A stretch of 64,000 nucleotides of DNA from Eleginops maclovinus (Eukaryota > Chordata > Actinopteri > Perciformes > Eleginopidae), in the NCBI RefSeq assembly GCF_036324505.1, contig NC_086360.1:18778261-18842260 (forward strand). Reading direction: 5' to 3'. The notes under the pieces were generated by a model. It saw only the letters and a program-made list of their open reading frames with translations. It made no database searches and had not been told where the DNA came from. The first letter of the stretch is position 1. Every line of letters starts with the position of its first letter. Positions 1-14,000 of this stretch are shown piece by piece. Both the position numbers and the translations under genes were made by a program.

Positions 1-3000
1 ACCTCTGCCCCCACCTCTGCAGCCATCTTCACAAGGTTGTCACGGCCACTTACACCCACTATTTTAGGCATGGCTGGAAAAGCGGGAAAGAAGTTCTCAG
101 AATACCAAAACAATTCTCACACAGTTAAACAGGGATGGGGTTTATAAAAATAAGTTTGGGTGAATTAAAATAAGGTGAATATACTCATGAGTGATGTGAA
201 AACCTAACTATCATGACAAGTGAAATATTGAATCTGGTTTAAAAAGTAAATCCTTTATTAGTATAATGGAATTACTGCAGTATGTGTAGCACCCATGATC
301 CTTACCTTTTTTAAGATGATCTGTTTTACACTAAAAATGATGTTCAATTAAAAAATCTGTAATGCAATAAAATGAATGTGTTTTGTGAAAAGGTAAGGTG
401 AAGTTACTCCAGTAGGTGCTAGTGACATTAGAGTTTTAGGAATATATTTATGATTATAGAGAAAATAATGTGAACCGCATTTATTTGGCCAGGATAATAT
501 TGACATAAAATGTTCATATGGCCCCATGCCTACAGGGAAACATCATGCAGTCTAGACAGAGCTGGGGCTTTGCTATATTAAATACTGCTGTGTTTTGGCG
601 ACTGTGTTGGGACATGTGTTTGCCTTACAGTTGACACTGAGTTGGATCTCTCGGCTAGCGTAGCCCACAGGACTGGTGGCGGTGCAGATGTAGATGCCTG
701 CGTCCTCAGCATTGGGGTGGAGGATTTGGAGGTATCCATCAGGGTCCGACTGAAGAGAAGAGCGACCCCTTGGCAGAGACTGCCGTCCCTGGAGGAACAG
801 CAGGCATAAGAGCAGACAGAATATACTGCAGATAAAAGCTTTCGGCACAACAGCGTAGGGACACAGAGCTCGCTTTAAGGTTTACATGCAAACCTTTGAT
901 GTCTAATGTAATTACAAAGCACCCCTTTAACTCACTCTCTATCCCCAATACACGCATACTCAGCCTACTGCACACGCTCTTGCTTTGAACATGAAATTGC
1001 TTTTACAGATTCATTTTTATCTGACAAGAAGAGAAATTTACTCCACTCTAGAGAACTCTTCGAATGATGTTTTAGAGACAGCTAGGAAAAATCAGGTTCA
1101 GTTCAACAACATGCATGTTGACCTCAGTAAAACGATCAGTCATCAATCAGTTATGGACCATTTAGTATACAGTTGTGGGGAAATAACATATTGATACAAT
1201 TAAGTGTTGCTGTATGATGTTTTTTGATACCGTATTAATTGGAGAAAAAAAATTGGTAAGAGTTTGCATTCGAAGGTGTGTGGCAGATTCAGATTGCAGA
1301 AGATGTTACAGGGAACAGGATTTTGCAGATCTCACTGTTATGATTTTTGACAGTTTCCCTGAAATTAGATTTTGTTTTTGAGATCTTAATCTATATCGCT
1401 TTGCTTGTATCACAATATATTAAATCATAACCCTGCTTCATGATATGTTGGTCTTTCCTATTTTGCCAAAACACAACACGAGTAGAAATGCTCTCAGATT
1501 GTGCGTTTGTGATCATATGTTAGTCACAGGCAACACAGCAGTAGTGTCTTCTGTATGACACATGTAGTGATAATGTTTTATGATCAGGTTAATTCTTTTG
1601 GCATTCTGGGTAAGCATGTGGGCTCTGCAACGGTTACACTTGGTTGCATATAACCTTTGAGGTTTTGTCCTCATAATACGATTATATTTTTAACCGACTG
1701 CTGGAGGAAAGGTTTTAAATAGATTCCTGTGGTATAATAAAATCCTGAGTTATTTTTCACAGTCAAGGAGCAATATGGTAAAGTTGCCATGGTTACATCC
1801 TCCCTGGTCAGGTTAATCAAATCTTGATTGCAATGCAAACTGTTATTGTTGACGGCATATTCAGAGTGTTTCCACAAATCAGAGAAAAATAACCCCAGCG
1901 GTAAATACTGTGTTGTAAGACAATGATGTCAATCATAAGTAAATCATTACAGTTTAAACATGTTTTAATTCAAGTATTTATTCTTAAGAGAAAGCATTAT
2001 ATCATAAGGATATGACGGCTTTTGTTACCACTTTCATTGTTCTAGTGCTGATTACATTAATAATAACTGATGACTTTGGTATTTAAAAATGAAGCTCCCA
2101 TCACCATTGCGAGACTGGATATTGAAGTGGTGTTTGATTGTTACATGATTGATTTAGCTTTTACTTTAAACATTATTTATTAATGATAAGTAATATTAAG
2201 ACGACCTATTGCCAAATGTTCTTCTCACTAGATAATGTTTTGGGAATAAGAAGTAGTCAATTATTCATGCATAAGTTTATGGGATGCAGACAAATTGATC
2301 ATTAACAAAAGCAGATCTTGACAGTGAGTGTGACGTCCTACCTTGGACCAGACAATATTTGGCTTGGGAACTCCTCTGGCCTCGCATGATAGTGTGATGG
2401 CGACGCCTTCGTTGGCTATGTAGTGGTATGGACCAGCGTTAATCTCAGGGGGCACTGTGGAAAAAGCAGGTCACAAAACACAGCTGTCTCACTAGCTGGG
2501 AAGAATCGGGTCCTGGGCATTATCACTGGCCTTTGCAAACCTGCAGTGTCGGCACTCGAGGCATTTCTTCATTACAAACCGATGATTAACAGTAATCTGG
2601 CCTGTCTGTCATTATGAGCCTATGAACCAAATTACCCTTTCATCGTAGCATGCAATAAATGAACCCTCTCACTATGATGACAGCAGGTGGTAAAGTCATA
2701 TATATTCTTGTTTTCCATGCTGAGTCAGCACATTGTTGACATGACTGTCCAAAACAATTATCTTAGGTCCGAAACCTGCCAGTGTCTCTAGCATTCAGAA
2801 ACGTTATACAGGAACGGGCATTTAGCTTAGCTTATCATAGATAATGAAAGCGGGGCCTGCCTTGGTCTGAAGACCAAAACAAGACTTAAATCTACAGCTA
2901 GCAGATCTGTTCAGTTTTATTGAGGTAAATGGGTGTATGTTTAGCCAGATGATAACCAATGCTCCAGCATGCTGTCATCACAATCAGCAAGGATAACGTT

Positions 3001-6000
3001 TACGTTTGCTAACCACTTTGGTTTAGCGTGTTAGCATGGTAATATTAATTTATTAGCAATAACTAAACAAAGTATAACAAATCAAATAGCAGCTCTAAAT
3101 CTCACTAATCTGCTCATTTGTTTAATGGGTATGCAAAATGAAATGTAAAAACAACAATTTAAAGATTTAAAGGGGGTTTTGTACTGGAACTATTTCTTGG
3201 CGGGTCATTTGCTTTTTGTAGTTACCTTTGAACAGAGCCTGGCCAGCCATATCTCTCCGCCTCCAGCCTTAAAGATAAGCTAATGATCTGCTGGCTCTAG
3301 CTTCAATCTTTGGTAACATATTGATCTAATCTAACTTTTGGCAAGAAAGCGAATTTGAATGTATGGTAATCATTTTAATGTTGGCTCTTACCCTGGACCT
3401 CCAGACTGACTGTGATGTTCATGGACCCTGCTACATTCACCGCAGTGCAGACATATGTCCCAGCATCCTCTGGGGCAGCTCGTTCAATGTACAAACTGCC
3501 ATCACTCCTCAGAAACATCTTCCCATTCAGCTGAACCTGTACAGGGGAGAAACAACTTCTGTCACACAGAAACAGATTGTCTTTATGTTCTTTAGCCTTG
3601 GCTATTGGAAAGAAGTCAGTCTTACAGGTTTGCCATTTTGGGACCAGTGTCTTTCTGGAAGAGGTATTCCATCCAACAGCATGCAAGGAATACTCAGGGA
3701 CTGGCCGATGCCAGTAGTGATTATAGGGGCACCTTGCGCCAAGAGAGGAGGCTCTGCAGAAGAAGGAGGTGTAAGGTCAAAAATACTTTACAAGAGCAGG
3801 AAACCGCCAAAGTATTTTAAGGCCACAATCAGTTGTGCTGTTGCTACCATTGTATATTGTGCCTTTGTGGCAGTGCTGAGAGATAAGAGAGCTTAGATAA
3901 TCGAGTCAATGGCCTACCTAGTCCAGTGACTCCAACTCTGGCCTCAGTTTTAATGGTTCCAAACTGGTTCTTGGCCTCACAGATATACAACCCTTCATCA
4001 TCCAGCCAGACACCTGTAGTCGAGCACACAGTAAACCAGCGCTGAGCAATTTAAATCAACATATTGAAAAACACAGCACATTCTACACATCAGAGATAAG
4101 CAGCCTCTCCACACTTGCTGAGAGAAAACGATTTATTTAGAAAAATAAGTCCATGATAACAGCAGATAAGTCCTCTAGTCCATAACAAGTGGTATTAATG
4201 GTCCAACTGTGATGTTATTAGGAGTTTAAAAATAGAAAATAACAGGATTAATGGGTTTGCCTCAGCTGCCAGACTGCTGACACAAATTGCATTCAGCAAA
4301 ATTCTCTGGAGATCACATGCTGGAACATCAAAGTGATTCACTTCTTGTGTTTAGATAGTCAGGCCGATGTTTAAATAGTAGATGACAAGACATAAAGTAT
4401 TAAAGTAAAAAGTCAGGAGAAGCTGCGATAGCTTCGAACGTGTTTCATGAATAACTCACTCTGGATTAGAAGATGTCCGCTCTCCAGCTGCATTTTTCTA
4501 CTGTGGCTGTCTGCCCTTGTGAGAATCTGTCTGCCGTCCTCTCTGCGCCAGGTCACCGATGGCTGCGGGGCACCTCGGGCAGTGCAGGGGAGGGTGATAT
4601 TCTCCCCTACGCTAGCTGTCACATCAATCGGTGCCTCCGAGAACAATGGGCCCACTGTGGTCGAGGGGATAGTGAATTTTCCTTTGTATACATTTTAGAT
4701 TTTTTGAGAAAACTAAGCTTTATGCAGGAAACCAAAGTGTAAACTCACCTCCAACCTCAAGAATGACTGTGCCAGCAGTTGTGCCAGCAGGGCTGCTGGC
4801 AACACAGCTGTACTGACCTGCATCGACCTCCTGCACCCCTCTAATGTGCAGGGTGCCACGGTGTACATCCTGCTCAACGAAAAGAGCAGAGCCCACCTCA
4901 AGCTCACCTGGAAAAGAAAAACAAGCCCATTCGTAACTCACATTTTCTCATATGCGTTTCTGTAAACACTGTTTCTGATCTTAACTTACCTTTGAACCAG
5001 TGGACCAGGGGAGGGGGAACGCCTGTGGCCTGACACTCAAGAGTCGCGTTGCCTCCGACAGATACAAGCACAACCTGCTGTGCCACTGTTATTCTAGGCA
5101 CCTCTGGAGGAAAGGAAATAAAAAGGTTACGAAGCAGTTTGATTGTGCATTCTTGAAGCTTTTTCAATTTATAGATTTGATTGGAAAATAATATTAAAGC
5201 AATTTAGTGTGAAGAAAAATGTTGGCCTGAATAAGAAAAGGCTGCTGTAGCTGACCTGAGGTAAATATAAAAACTGAGCTCATATTTCACACTATTTCTT
5301 TGCCACCAAAGCAAGGATACATGTTTTTGGAAAAATGCAGACAGTCACCCTGAAGCATGAGATGATCTATCTCACAAATCTCTGGCTTGACAAATCAATG
5401 CTGTTAAAAATGTGAATGTATGTATGTTGGGTGAGTGTGTATAACACCAGCACGCCCTAGGAAGAGGCTGCCACAGTCTATCAGGATCGAGGTTTCTGTC
5501 GACTACTAACTGACAGGCCACGGCTGAAACTTCAGGCATTCAACTGTCAGCGATCACAAAACTAGAAGAGAAATATGCTATTGTGTGAGACAGAGCAGCA
5601 TGTGGCCACATCGCTTGTGCTCGACTCGTATATCACTCAGATTTATTCGAAACGAATGCTGTTGAAAAATACAGCAACACAGATAAAAGAAATATGTTTC
5701 CTTATTTGAAGTATGAAAAATAATGTTAGCAGAACTTATTATTCGGAACAAAAAGAAAAAACGACGACACTCCATATGGTAGAAAGATAATGCCAGGAAC
5801 AGCATGTCTTCACATTGTTACCCTTAACATTGGAAGTGATATCTTGACTTACCTGCAAAAGTAAGAGACACAGTCTGAGAGGCAGTCCCAGCCTCATTGG
5901 TTGCTAAACATGTGTAGTTCCCAGCATCCTCTGGGAGGGCCCCTCTGATGGTCAGGACTCCATGTTGGGTTAGGCTCAACCTGTATCACACAATCATAGA

Positions 6001-8021
6001 AGTCATGTTTGTTGACTCTTCATGATTACATGTGCAGATGTAAAATGGCAATTCATCTCTAACCCTTCCTGCTATTCTTGGATATCAAGAGAGATTTTTT
6101 TCTTTGAATATGTATTTTACACAGGCATATACATTTGTGGTTTGGAAAAAAGATGTAACATCAGTACAAAAAGTTAAGCTACACGATGTGGCAATCAGGC
6201 ATGTAGTTTAAGTGGAATGTAATGACTACGAGCCCCGGAGGTGTTGAGTGGGCTAAGAGTTCCCTTACCTCGGCCGATTAGTAAGAAACATGTTTCCATG
6301 ACTCCAGAAGAGCTGGGGAGGGGGGGAGCCGGACGCCGAGCAGACGAGGCGGATCTCTTCCCCTTGGGAGAAACCCTTGCCCTGGGGGTGAATTTCTACA
6401 GAAGGAGCCTCTACGAATGGAGTCAAACAGAGGCAAAATGCTGACGGTGAGTCAAGGCCTTCGCCGCTGCATGAGGTCATTCACAACTTTCCTCTCACAA
6501 GTTTCACAATAGTAAACTCCTGATGGTGGGCTTTAATGCAATTACCAGCACTTAACCATGTCTGACATCATTGTTACACAAGTTTCACATTTACTTGCTA
6601 TTTTTGAATCAATTACAACCATCTGTGCGTATGCCAACTCTTTTCAACATGCATCAATTCTGGCTGATGAGGAACATTTTCTGACGAGAAAGTGACTCAA
6701 TCTGACTGTGAGGAAGCTAAGCCTATAATGGAAAACAGATGACGGGGCCTCAGGAGCCAAGAGGCCCTCAGTGTGTTAAGTGTTTAAGCAGATGACCTGT
6801 GGGGTATCATTTCTGCCGTACCTGGGACAAGAAGCCATGCCGTGATTTTGATATCTCCGTGAGCATTGGTGGCCACACAGTGGTACTCCCCAGCATCCAG
6901 AGTCCGCACCCCGCTGATCTGCAGGGACGAGTCAGACAGCAGCCTAACCCTCCCTGCGTGGGCTTGGATGGTACGACCCGCTCTGTACCAGGTCAAATTG
7001 TGTCGCATGGATCCTTCCACCTGGCAGGACAGCACAGCCACGCCTCCCACAGAGGAAGTAACATTTACTGCAGGCTTGAGGACGGGAGGAGGATCTGTTT
7101 TAGTGGAAACACAACCAAAACATCAAACTTCTGTTATCAGCAGTGGACAAACAGTGCAAAAATAGTTTACTCTTTCAAAAAGATGTTTGTCCCGGCATGC
7201 TTTGAATCAAGTTGATGTTTAAGCCATAAGTCTGAGATAACAAATGGATGGAACTTATTTCAAAGCCTTGCTGTGACTGTGATGCATGCAGCAGGATGAC
7301 TGAGTAAGTGTTTGCTTGCATTGTTGTTTGTGTGTGTGGGACATACCTCGCACGGTCAACTGTGTTAAGGCACGCCCCTGTCCTGCGCTGCTCTGTGCTA
7401 TGCACTCATACAGGCCTTCATCCTCAGCGGATGCATGGCCGATCTCCCATGATGCAATGTCAGAATTCCTGACACAAAGACATGCTTGGTTGATGAATGG
7501 AGTATGACAATAGCAATATCAGCCCATTTTACACATTCAATTAGTCTATCTGGCACATACACACTGGGAGTAGTTTTCACCACAAGTCAGTCTGTCTTCA
7601 TGAATTTAACTCAAAGCAGAGCGTGAATGAGACAATACGCTTTGTAATTTCTTCAAGATGACACAATCGAATATGTAATGTTCACAAATTTGATTAAAGA
7701 TTTCCTGCCAATAAAAATCAAGCAGCCAAGCAGCACTTATTCTTTACAGATGTGCCCTCTGGTTATAGTAGCGACTGACCTAATTTAAGTTTTCTACAGC
7801 AGGTAATGAGACAATTAAGCTTTAGCATCTGAATCGGGAAGGAAAGCCAAATGTTACAGAGTGCTGATCGACTCACTGAAAGAACTTCTCGTCGCCCAGT
7901 GTGATCCCACTTCTGGTGAATCGCAGTCTGTAGGGAACGTCACTTTCCACCGAACATCCAATCACAACAGGCTGCATGTAGAAGCCCTTCACCACATCAG
8001 GCATGCTCACTGCTGGGGGAG
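1..8021 (-). other. hmcn2: hmcn2 exons 9-22: Ig domains 1-7 and start of Ig 8
   Basis: Exons: 7877-8021, 7347-7468, 6822-7094, 6269-6410, 5853-5980, 4990-5103, 4749-4907, 4460-4654, 3918-4013, 3626-3753, 3392-3536, 2342-2454, 629-788, 1-73 (partial). Ig 1 is exons 9-10, Ig 2 is the single 273-nt exon 11, and Ig 3-7 each use two exons split near the middle of the domain. Each has the two Ig cysteines and a DAG/DEG-x-Y-x-C motif ([70 protein letters not shown]). Ig 1 has Phe instead of the core Trp (YRLRFTRSG), as I recall for human hemicentin-1. Most Ig units begin and end in phase 1, as expected for a gene grown by domain duplication. Confidence 0.85.
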
Positions 8022-11000
8022 CTACACAAGGGATGAAACCAGGATTAAAGGTCACCAGAGAGATTGATGAGGTGTGAGAGACACTGGAGTGGCCTTGGTG
8101 AGATGTTTCTTCAGGTAGGGGGTGGTCTTGCCTGGAACAATGTTGGTGTAGGAGACACTGGACAGCCTCTGGAAGCGGTAACCCTCTTCGTCTTTGCCCG
8201 TTCCCTTGATGAAGAAGCTCTGGGAGGGGGTGCGAAACTCCGGGAGGCGCCACAGTCCTTGTTGTCCGAGGTCAGAGGGCAGAGGCACAGGGATTGTGCG
8301 TAAGGAGCGGCCTGAGCCTGACACCAGCTCCACATGGCTGAGCTGACCTGGAGGCTTCAGGCCTGTACACTTTAACAAAACATGGGCTGGAAGTCCTGAG
8401 AGACAAAGAAAGGTCATCATGAAGTCATCTCCTGCAAGTGTTCTCACTCAAATAAAACTCAAGAAGCTAACAGTAACATATCCGGCACCTTTTATTGGCC
8501 TCTCTCTGGTTTGGTTGAACTCTGAAACAGGTACACTGGAAAAACCGGCCCTGAAGTCTAAATTGCTGACCCCTGTGACCCTCAGAGTATGGCGCCCACT
8601 GCAGCTCACCTTTGGTAGGGAAGCAATAGTATTCAATAAGACAATTGTCATAAACAAATCATGGAAAACATATTCATATATTGTTTACAAGTACCTTCAG
8701 TTTCCAAGCCCCAGGTCTGGGAAACTTCAGGTTGACTACCCGAGCAGAGTTAGGGATGTTCAGCAGCTCTTTCAGGCCCTGCGCTTCACCAACTACACGA
8801 CCTAGAACACAAGAACAGCAACGTTTCAAAGACCTCCCTTGTTTTGTGTGCCATGAAAATAAAGTTTATTAAGATAACAGGAAAGAAGATCAACATGTTG
8901 TCTACCATAGGGATCGCTGAGCTCAATCTCTGGAGCTGGTCCACTGAGTGACACGGTGACCTCGCGAAGACTGGGGTCAAAGGGCACTTCCCAATTGTTC
9001 TCCTGCGCACTGTCATGGTTGGATGACAGCAGGTGGACCTTCATGGACTGAACTGTTTCCTCTACCCACTTTAAAACCTGGGAGGAGGGAGGAAAAAACC
9101 GAGACAGCATGTCATGATGGAGGACAGACATTGGTTGGTGGATGAGCCTGGGATCCGTCAAACTGTCAAGGATCCCCTCTCAACATACAGACAGGATGAA
9201 GACAGGAAGGACACGATTGTAGACCCCACCCTCCACCAATTCCTTTCCTGCTGAAGCAGTCGGCTGCTCTTTGTCTTGGGACAATTTTTCATCACAAAAG
9301 GATTCCTTATGGGGATTTTTTGCCTAAACAAAGTAAAAGTGAAACAGCTCAACTGTCAGACTGATAACATGCAGTTTTCTGCACTCTCAAGCATGTATTC
9401 CCAGAGGAGCGTCTCTCGCTGCTGAAGTCTGTCAGGCAGCAGTCCCCCTCCTGCAGCACAGCTCTCATGAATCATGAGGCTTGTTCTGCAGAATAGAAAG
9501 CAGTGGTGCCTTTGTTGTAGGAATACACTCAAACTATATCTTATTCAGTATCAGCATTACTGATGTGCAGGTTCATTATGGACGGAAACATCTGGGTGTT
9601 TCTCATTTTTCTGTTGAATCAGTTAAGCTAATGGAGCAAGATGAGGCAAGACAGCCACACATAAGGATTGCAGAACGCTTTTATAAGAGTCATTATAGCA
9701 CTCAGGGCAAAGATTGTCCAAAGCCTGAAATAAGGTTGGACAGTTTGATTATATTTAAGTGCAACACAATCATATGATACAGACTATAATGGCCCTCTGA
9801 GAGGCTTTCCAGACAATTATCTGACATTATAGATTTGCAGTTTTGACAGCTGCTTGACCTTCTAGCTGTAATCATTATCATGAGTAAGAATACAGTTTTC
9901 CTTTGGTTTTCTCTAAAAGGAAAACAGAAGCAGAAAAACCCCACGGATATCTTGCAGAGTCTTATTTCAGTGGCCACAATGGACCAAAAGTCTCTCATCT
10001 TCTAAATACTTAGCAAGAAACTGCTGTCTAGTATTTGTGTTGACCTCATAGGGGGTGGTATTATGTGTCTGTAATGAAACAAACTGAAAACATTTCTTCA
10101 GCGGGCCCTTGGAGACGGACCCAACAGCAACACATTTTACCATAGACATTTATCAGAAAACGAACAAAAACTGAAACAAGCAAAAGCCTTTGATAATTTA
10201 ATCAGACCTCCGCTTTGACTATCGGGTCCTCTGGGTGCTGACAGCAGCTGGTTCCTCTCGCCGTTTTACAACTAGAAACAGCTGTAATGTCTGCCACATG
10301 TGCAGCCATCACCAGCAGAGCAGGAAGCTGCGAAGAAGTGACCTTCATCTGCCCCATTTCTTATTTCTTATGCAAGAGAGCAGAGAAGAGTGGGCATTAC
10401 TCTGTTTTAAGATAAAAGGAATTGGAGTGCAGAGATGGGACCACTCGATTTCTAGGCCGTGGTAGGTCTGCAGGAGCACGCTGAGTTCTGCAGCCACTCC
10501 TTGTCTCAACCTCTGGGAATGCAGAGGATCTTAAGTCCTGTGAAACCTCATCTGGCATGTCTCAGTTGAACGGGCTTACGGTGCTGTTACAGGAAGAACC
10601 CCCCTCTGCTATTCATAGAAGCATGGCAGATGGGCCAGAGAAGAAGGGTGAGCTAAGGCTGGGGTGATGACCGCTCTCTAGTCCAGGTGCATTATACCTG
10701 CTAATGAAAAAACTATGCCATGCAGCTTGACTCCAGATCATCTCCCAATGAGGAGGGGTCAGCTTAGTCCTTACCAAGGCTTAAACCCTATAACTACTGA
10801 CATTTGCAGGAAGATGTCCCACTACAAATCAAGGCTATTAGAGTGAATCAGTCCCAGATGGCTCTTTTCCCAGTGGGAGATCTGAGACACCTGCCGATGC
10901 TTTGCCTGTCACAAGTGACCTGTGTTTGAGAGAGGCTGCTACACTATAAACGATGCCTTTGTTCAGCGCACTCAGGAAGACAAGGATAAATCTTACCTGG

Positions 11001-14000
11001 GTTTCATTTTATGTCTGACAACCATTGCAGGTCGCTTAACTAAGCCCACTGCATCCCCGTAATGAGAAAACCACAAGAGCAATGTTATAAAGTACTCCGC
11101 AAGGCACTTTAGTTAAGTGTCTGCGCAGCTTGCTAGGTAGAAACATTCAAAACACTAGCATCTTCATTTCAACGTTATTAAAAACCCTGTTACCATGGGC
11201 AAAGCAGGCATTATCTGGAAACTAAAACATCACAGCCCTCATTTTCGATCAGCACTTCAGGCTACTGATGACTAAACATGGCATCATTATCTTGAGGAGC
11301 ACAGATCGTGGTCCAAATTTGACAGCACATTAACGAGGTGTTCTAGTCCACGCTCTTGTTAGCGGATCATCACAGCGATCAAAATCAGTCAAATTTTTTA
11401 AAAAGAGCGTTGACACTGCAATAGCTAACAATGAGTTGTTGTGTGGGGACTTGGAGCCCACTCCACTGGGCAGCTGTGTTGGAAGCAGGGAAGCCGTGAC
11501 AGACCACATCCTGGGATTAGAAAGGAAAATAAATAGTCTGCTTTCCCTCCACTTTTCCCCCGGAGATGACCATACCATTTTGTATATTTTGATTTAAACC
11601 CACTTAATAAACTGCCATTAAGAGGGAATATTTTGGTTAAAGTTTAAGTATTTCTGAGGTTTTTAAAGATTAAAGGATTTGCATTAATTTGATAATAGCA
11701 TGCCACCCAAGAGCTATACATACAGTTTTTCAACGTAGTCCAGAAAAATGTGCTCATAAGTATGCAAATATTTACATGTAACAAGACATGTTAAAAGCTA
11801 CTTTAGCACAGAGCTATGTGGGGTTTAGGTGTGAGGGCTGGAGTGAGTTTGGCCTCCTATTCCCTTCATACTGCAGCACAAAAATCACATTCAAACACTC
11901 CTGAACAGCTGGCAGGATTATGGAGTGATAATGAACCAAGCTGCCCCACACTCAGACATTGTGTGTTTAGCTACAAGCAAGCACGGCTTGACAGGAAACA
12001 GACCCACGCACACACAAACACACACATCTGAGTTCAGAGGTTCAGTGGGCCACCAGTGTGCAGAGCTGCCGGCTCCAACTCAGCACTGCCCAGCCATCTC
12101 CTGTGTTGACATGCAGGATACCAGTGTCTCTTCCAGAGGAAACTCTGGCTTCTTTTACGTCTGCCGGGGAAGGGAGCCCTGCTGTCTTTGGCTTCTCAGA
12201 CAGGGCTTCTGTTACATGCTGCCTCTGATATAAAAGACTCACTCACTGTTATCATATGAACAGGAACCCTAATATCAGCCTTGGAATCATTTGATTTCAC
12301 TAAATAAATGTTGAATTGTTTAAGTGTTTTATTGCATCAGTGCTTCTCTCTTGCTCCTGTGCCTCAAATACACAACTCAAGGTTTCAAGGCTTTATTGGT
12401 CATATGCACAGCATATACAACGTATATGTTGGCAATGAAAATCTTATGTTGCGTGCTCCTCCAACAACTCAACATACATGGTGCAAATAAGATAAATATA
12501 TACAACTGAATATACACCTTCTACTTTATATGAGCAGAACAATTTTATATAAAATAATTTATTATGTGTGTATAGATTTTTATAATAGTTTAGAGAAAAT
12601 AAGTCTGTCATGCTCTCACCTCATTGACTTGCTGTTTGTCCAGGTGAAAGATTTGTCCAGAGGAAGTGGCAGCAATCTCCTCATACGCCCTGTAGCCAGG
12701 CTGAGAGCGGTCCCCACAGTCCCCGGTCAACACAAATACCACCTGGGAACAAGAGGGGCGGGGGGCAGGAAGAGTTAAGGGGATTACTACTGTTCAGTGT
12801 TTGCTTTACGGACTCGCTTTTAAGTGGCCTCCAAAGTGAAGCTAATGCCCATTGTCATGCCTCACGTAGAGGCTGGGACTGGAGGAACTTTGAAGAGACT
12901 CTCCTTTGCTCAGCTGAGAGTCAGGGCTTTGTATTGTGATGTAGATCTTTCACAGCATGCAACTGTATTCCTTTTGTTATAGCGTGTGATGAATGCAAAG
13001 ATACTCAAAAGTCTGTAAGCAATGAATTCCTGCTAACAGCATCATCATGGGAGAGAACAACAAATGAAATGCGTGCTACATGTTTTCTGTACAGCTTTCA
13101 TACACTGCAGCTGTATTAAAGGAAGAACCTTATCATACTGTGCAAAGAATTAACGTAAAATCGACTGATACATTTACAGTATGTCCTTGCCTTCAACCTC
13201 CTCACACCCTTGTCCACTTTGGGGCCGTACCTGTGACTGGCGGAGCTGCACCAGCTGAAGAACGTCTCTCTTCAGGCGGTAGTCTTTGGCTCTGGCGTCA
13301 GTGAACACGTAAATGAAGGATCCAGGCAGAGAAACCTCTAAGGCTTTCTTTATGGCTCCTATGCTCATCTCGGGACAGTCGCCCCCGCCCTAAGTGACAG
13401 AATAAAAAATGATCAATTACTCCCAGAGGAAATAAATAAACTCTAAATATCATATTCTAAACTGCATTCATACTGATTTCAGCTTTCACAATCGTGTCCA
13501 TTTTAAAAGGGGAAAATGATGGCAAATATTTCCTATAAACATTCATTTAAACACAAAGTCACTTTTAAATAAGAAAATATGCCTTTTAGAAATTAAAACA
13601 TACATTTAGATACAAAATACACATATAAACACACAGCTCAACAAAATACTCTCAGTCTATCCTGATCTGTAGTGACCAGTGTGCCATGCTGGCTCATTTT
13701 TACAAACTGTAGATGCATATTGCTATGAAATTGATCTTCCTTTGTCAGATAAATATGTTTCCAGTCTCTACTATGTTTCACCATCATGACATTGTTCACA
13801 GTAGCTGCTGTTTGGTAGAGGTTACATAAGCTCACTTTCGCTTGGATTAGTGTGGATGAACACATAAATCCCACTGCTATAGAACAATTATTTCATGCTG
13901 GCTCACACCTGGACAAACAGCTCTTGCAGATCCTGCTGGAACTTCTTTGGGTCAGTGGTGATGGAAACAGGGCCGATATCTGTGAAGACGGAAATGTTTA

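Noticed and set aside
3363..3896. 177-aa plus-strand frame opposite hmcn2
   Set aside because: It lies antisense to hmcn2 exons 18 and 19 and the intron between them, which have good splice signals and Ig homology; the frame is a shadow.
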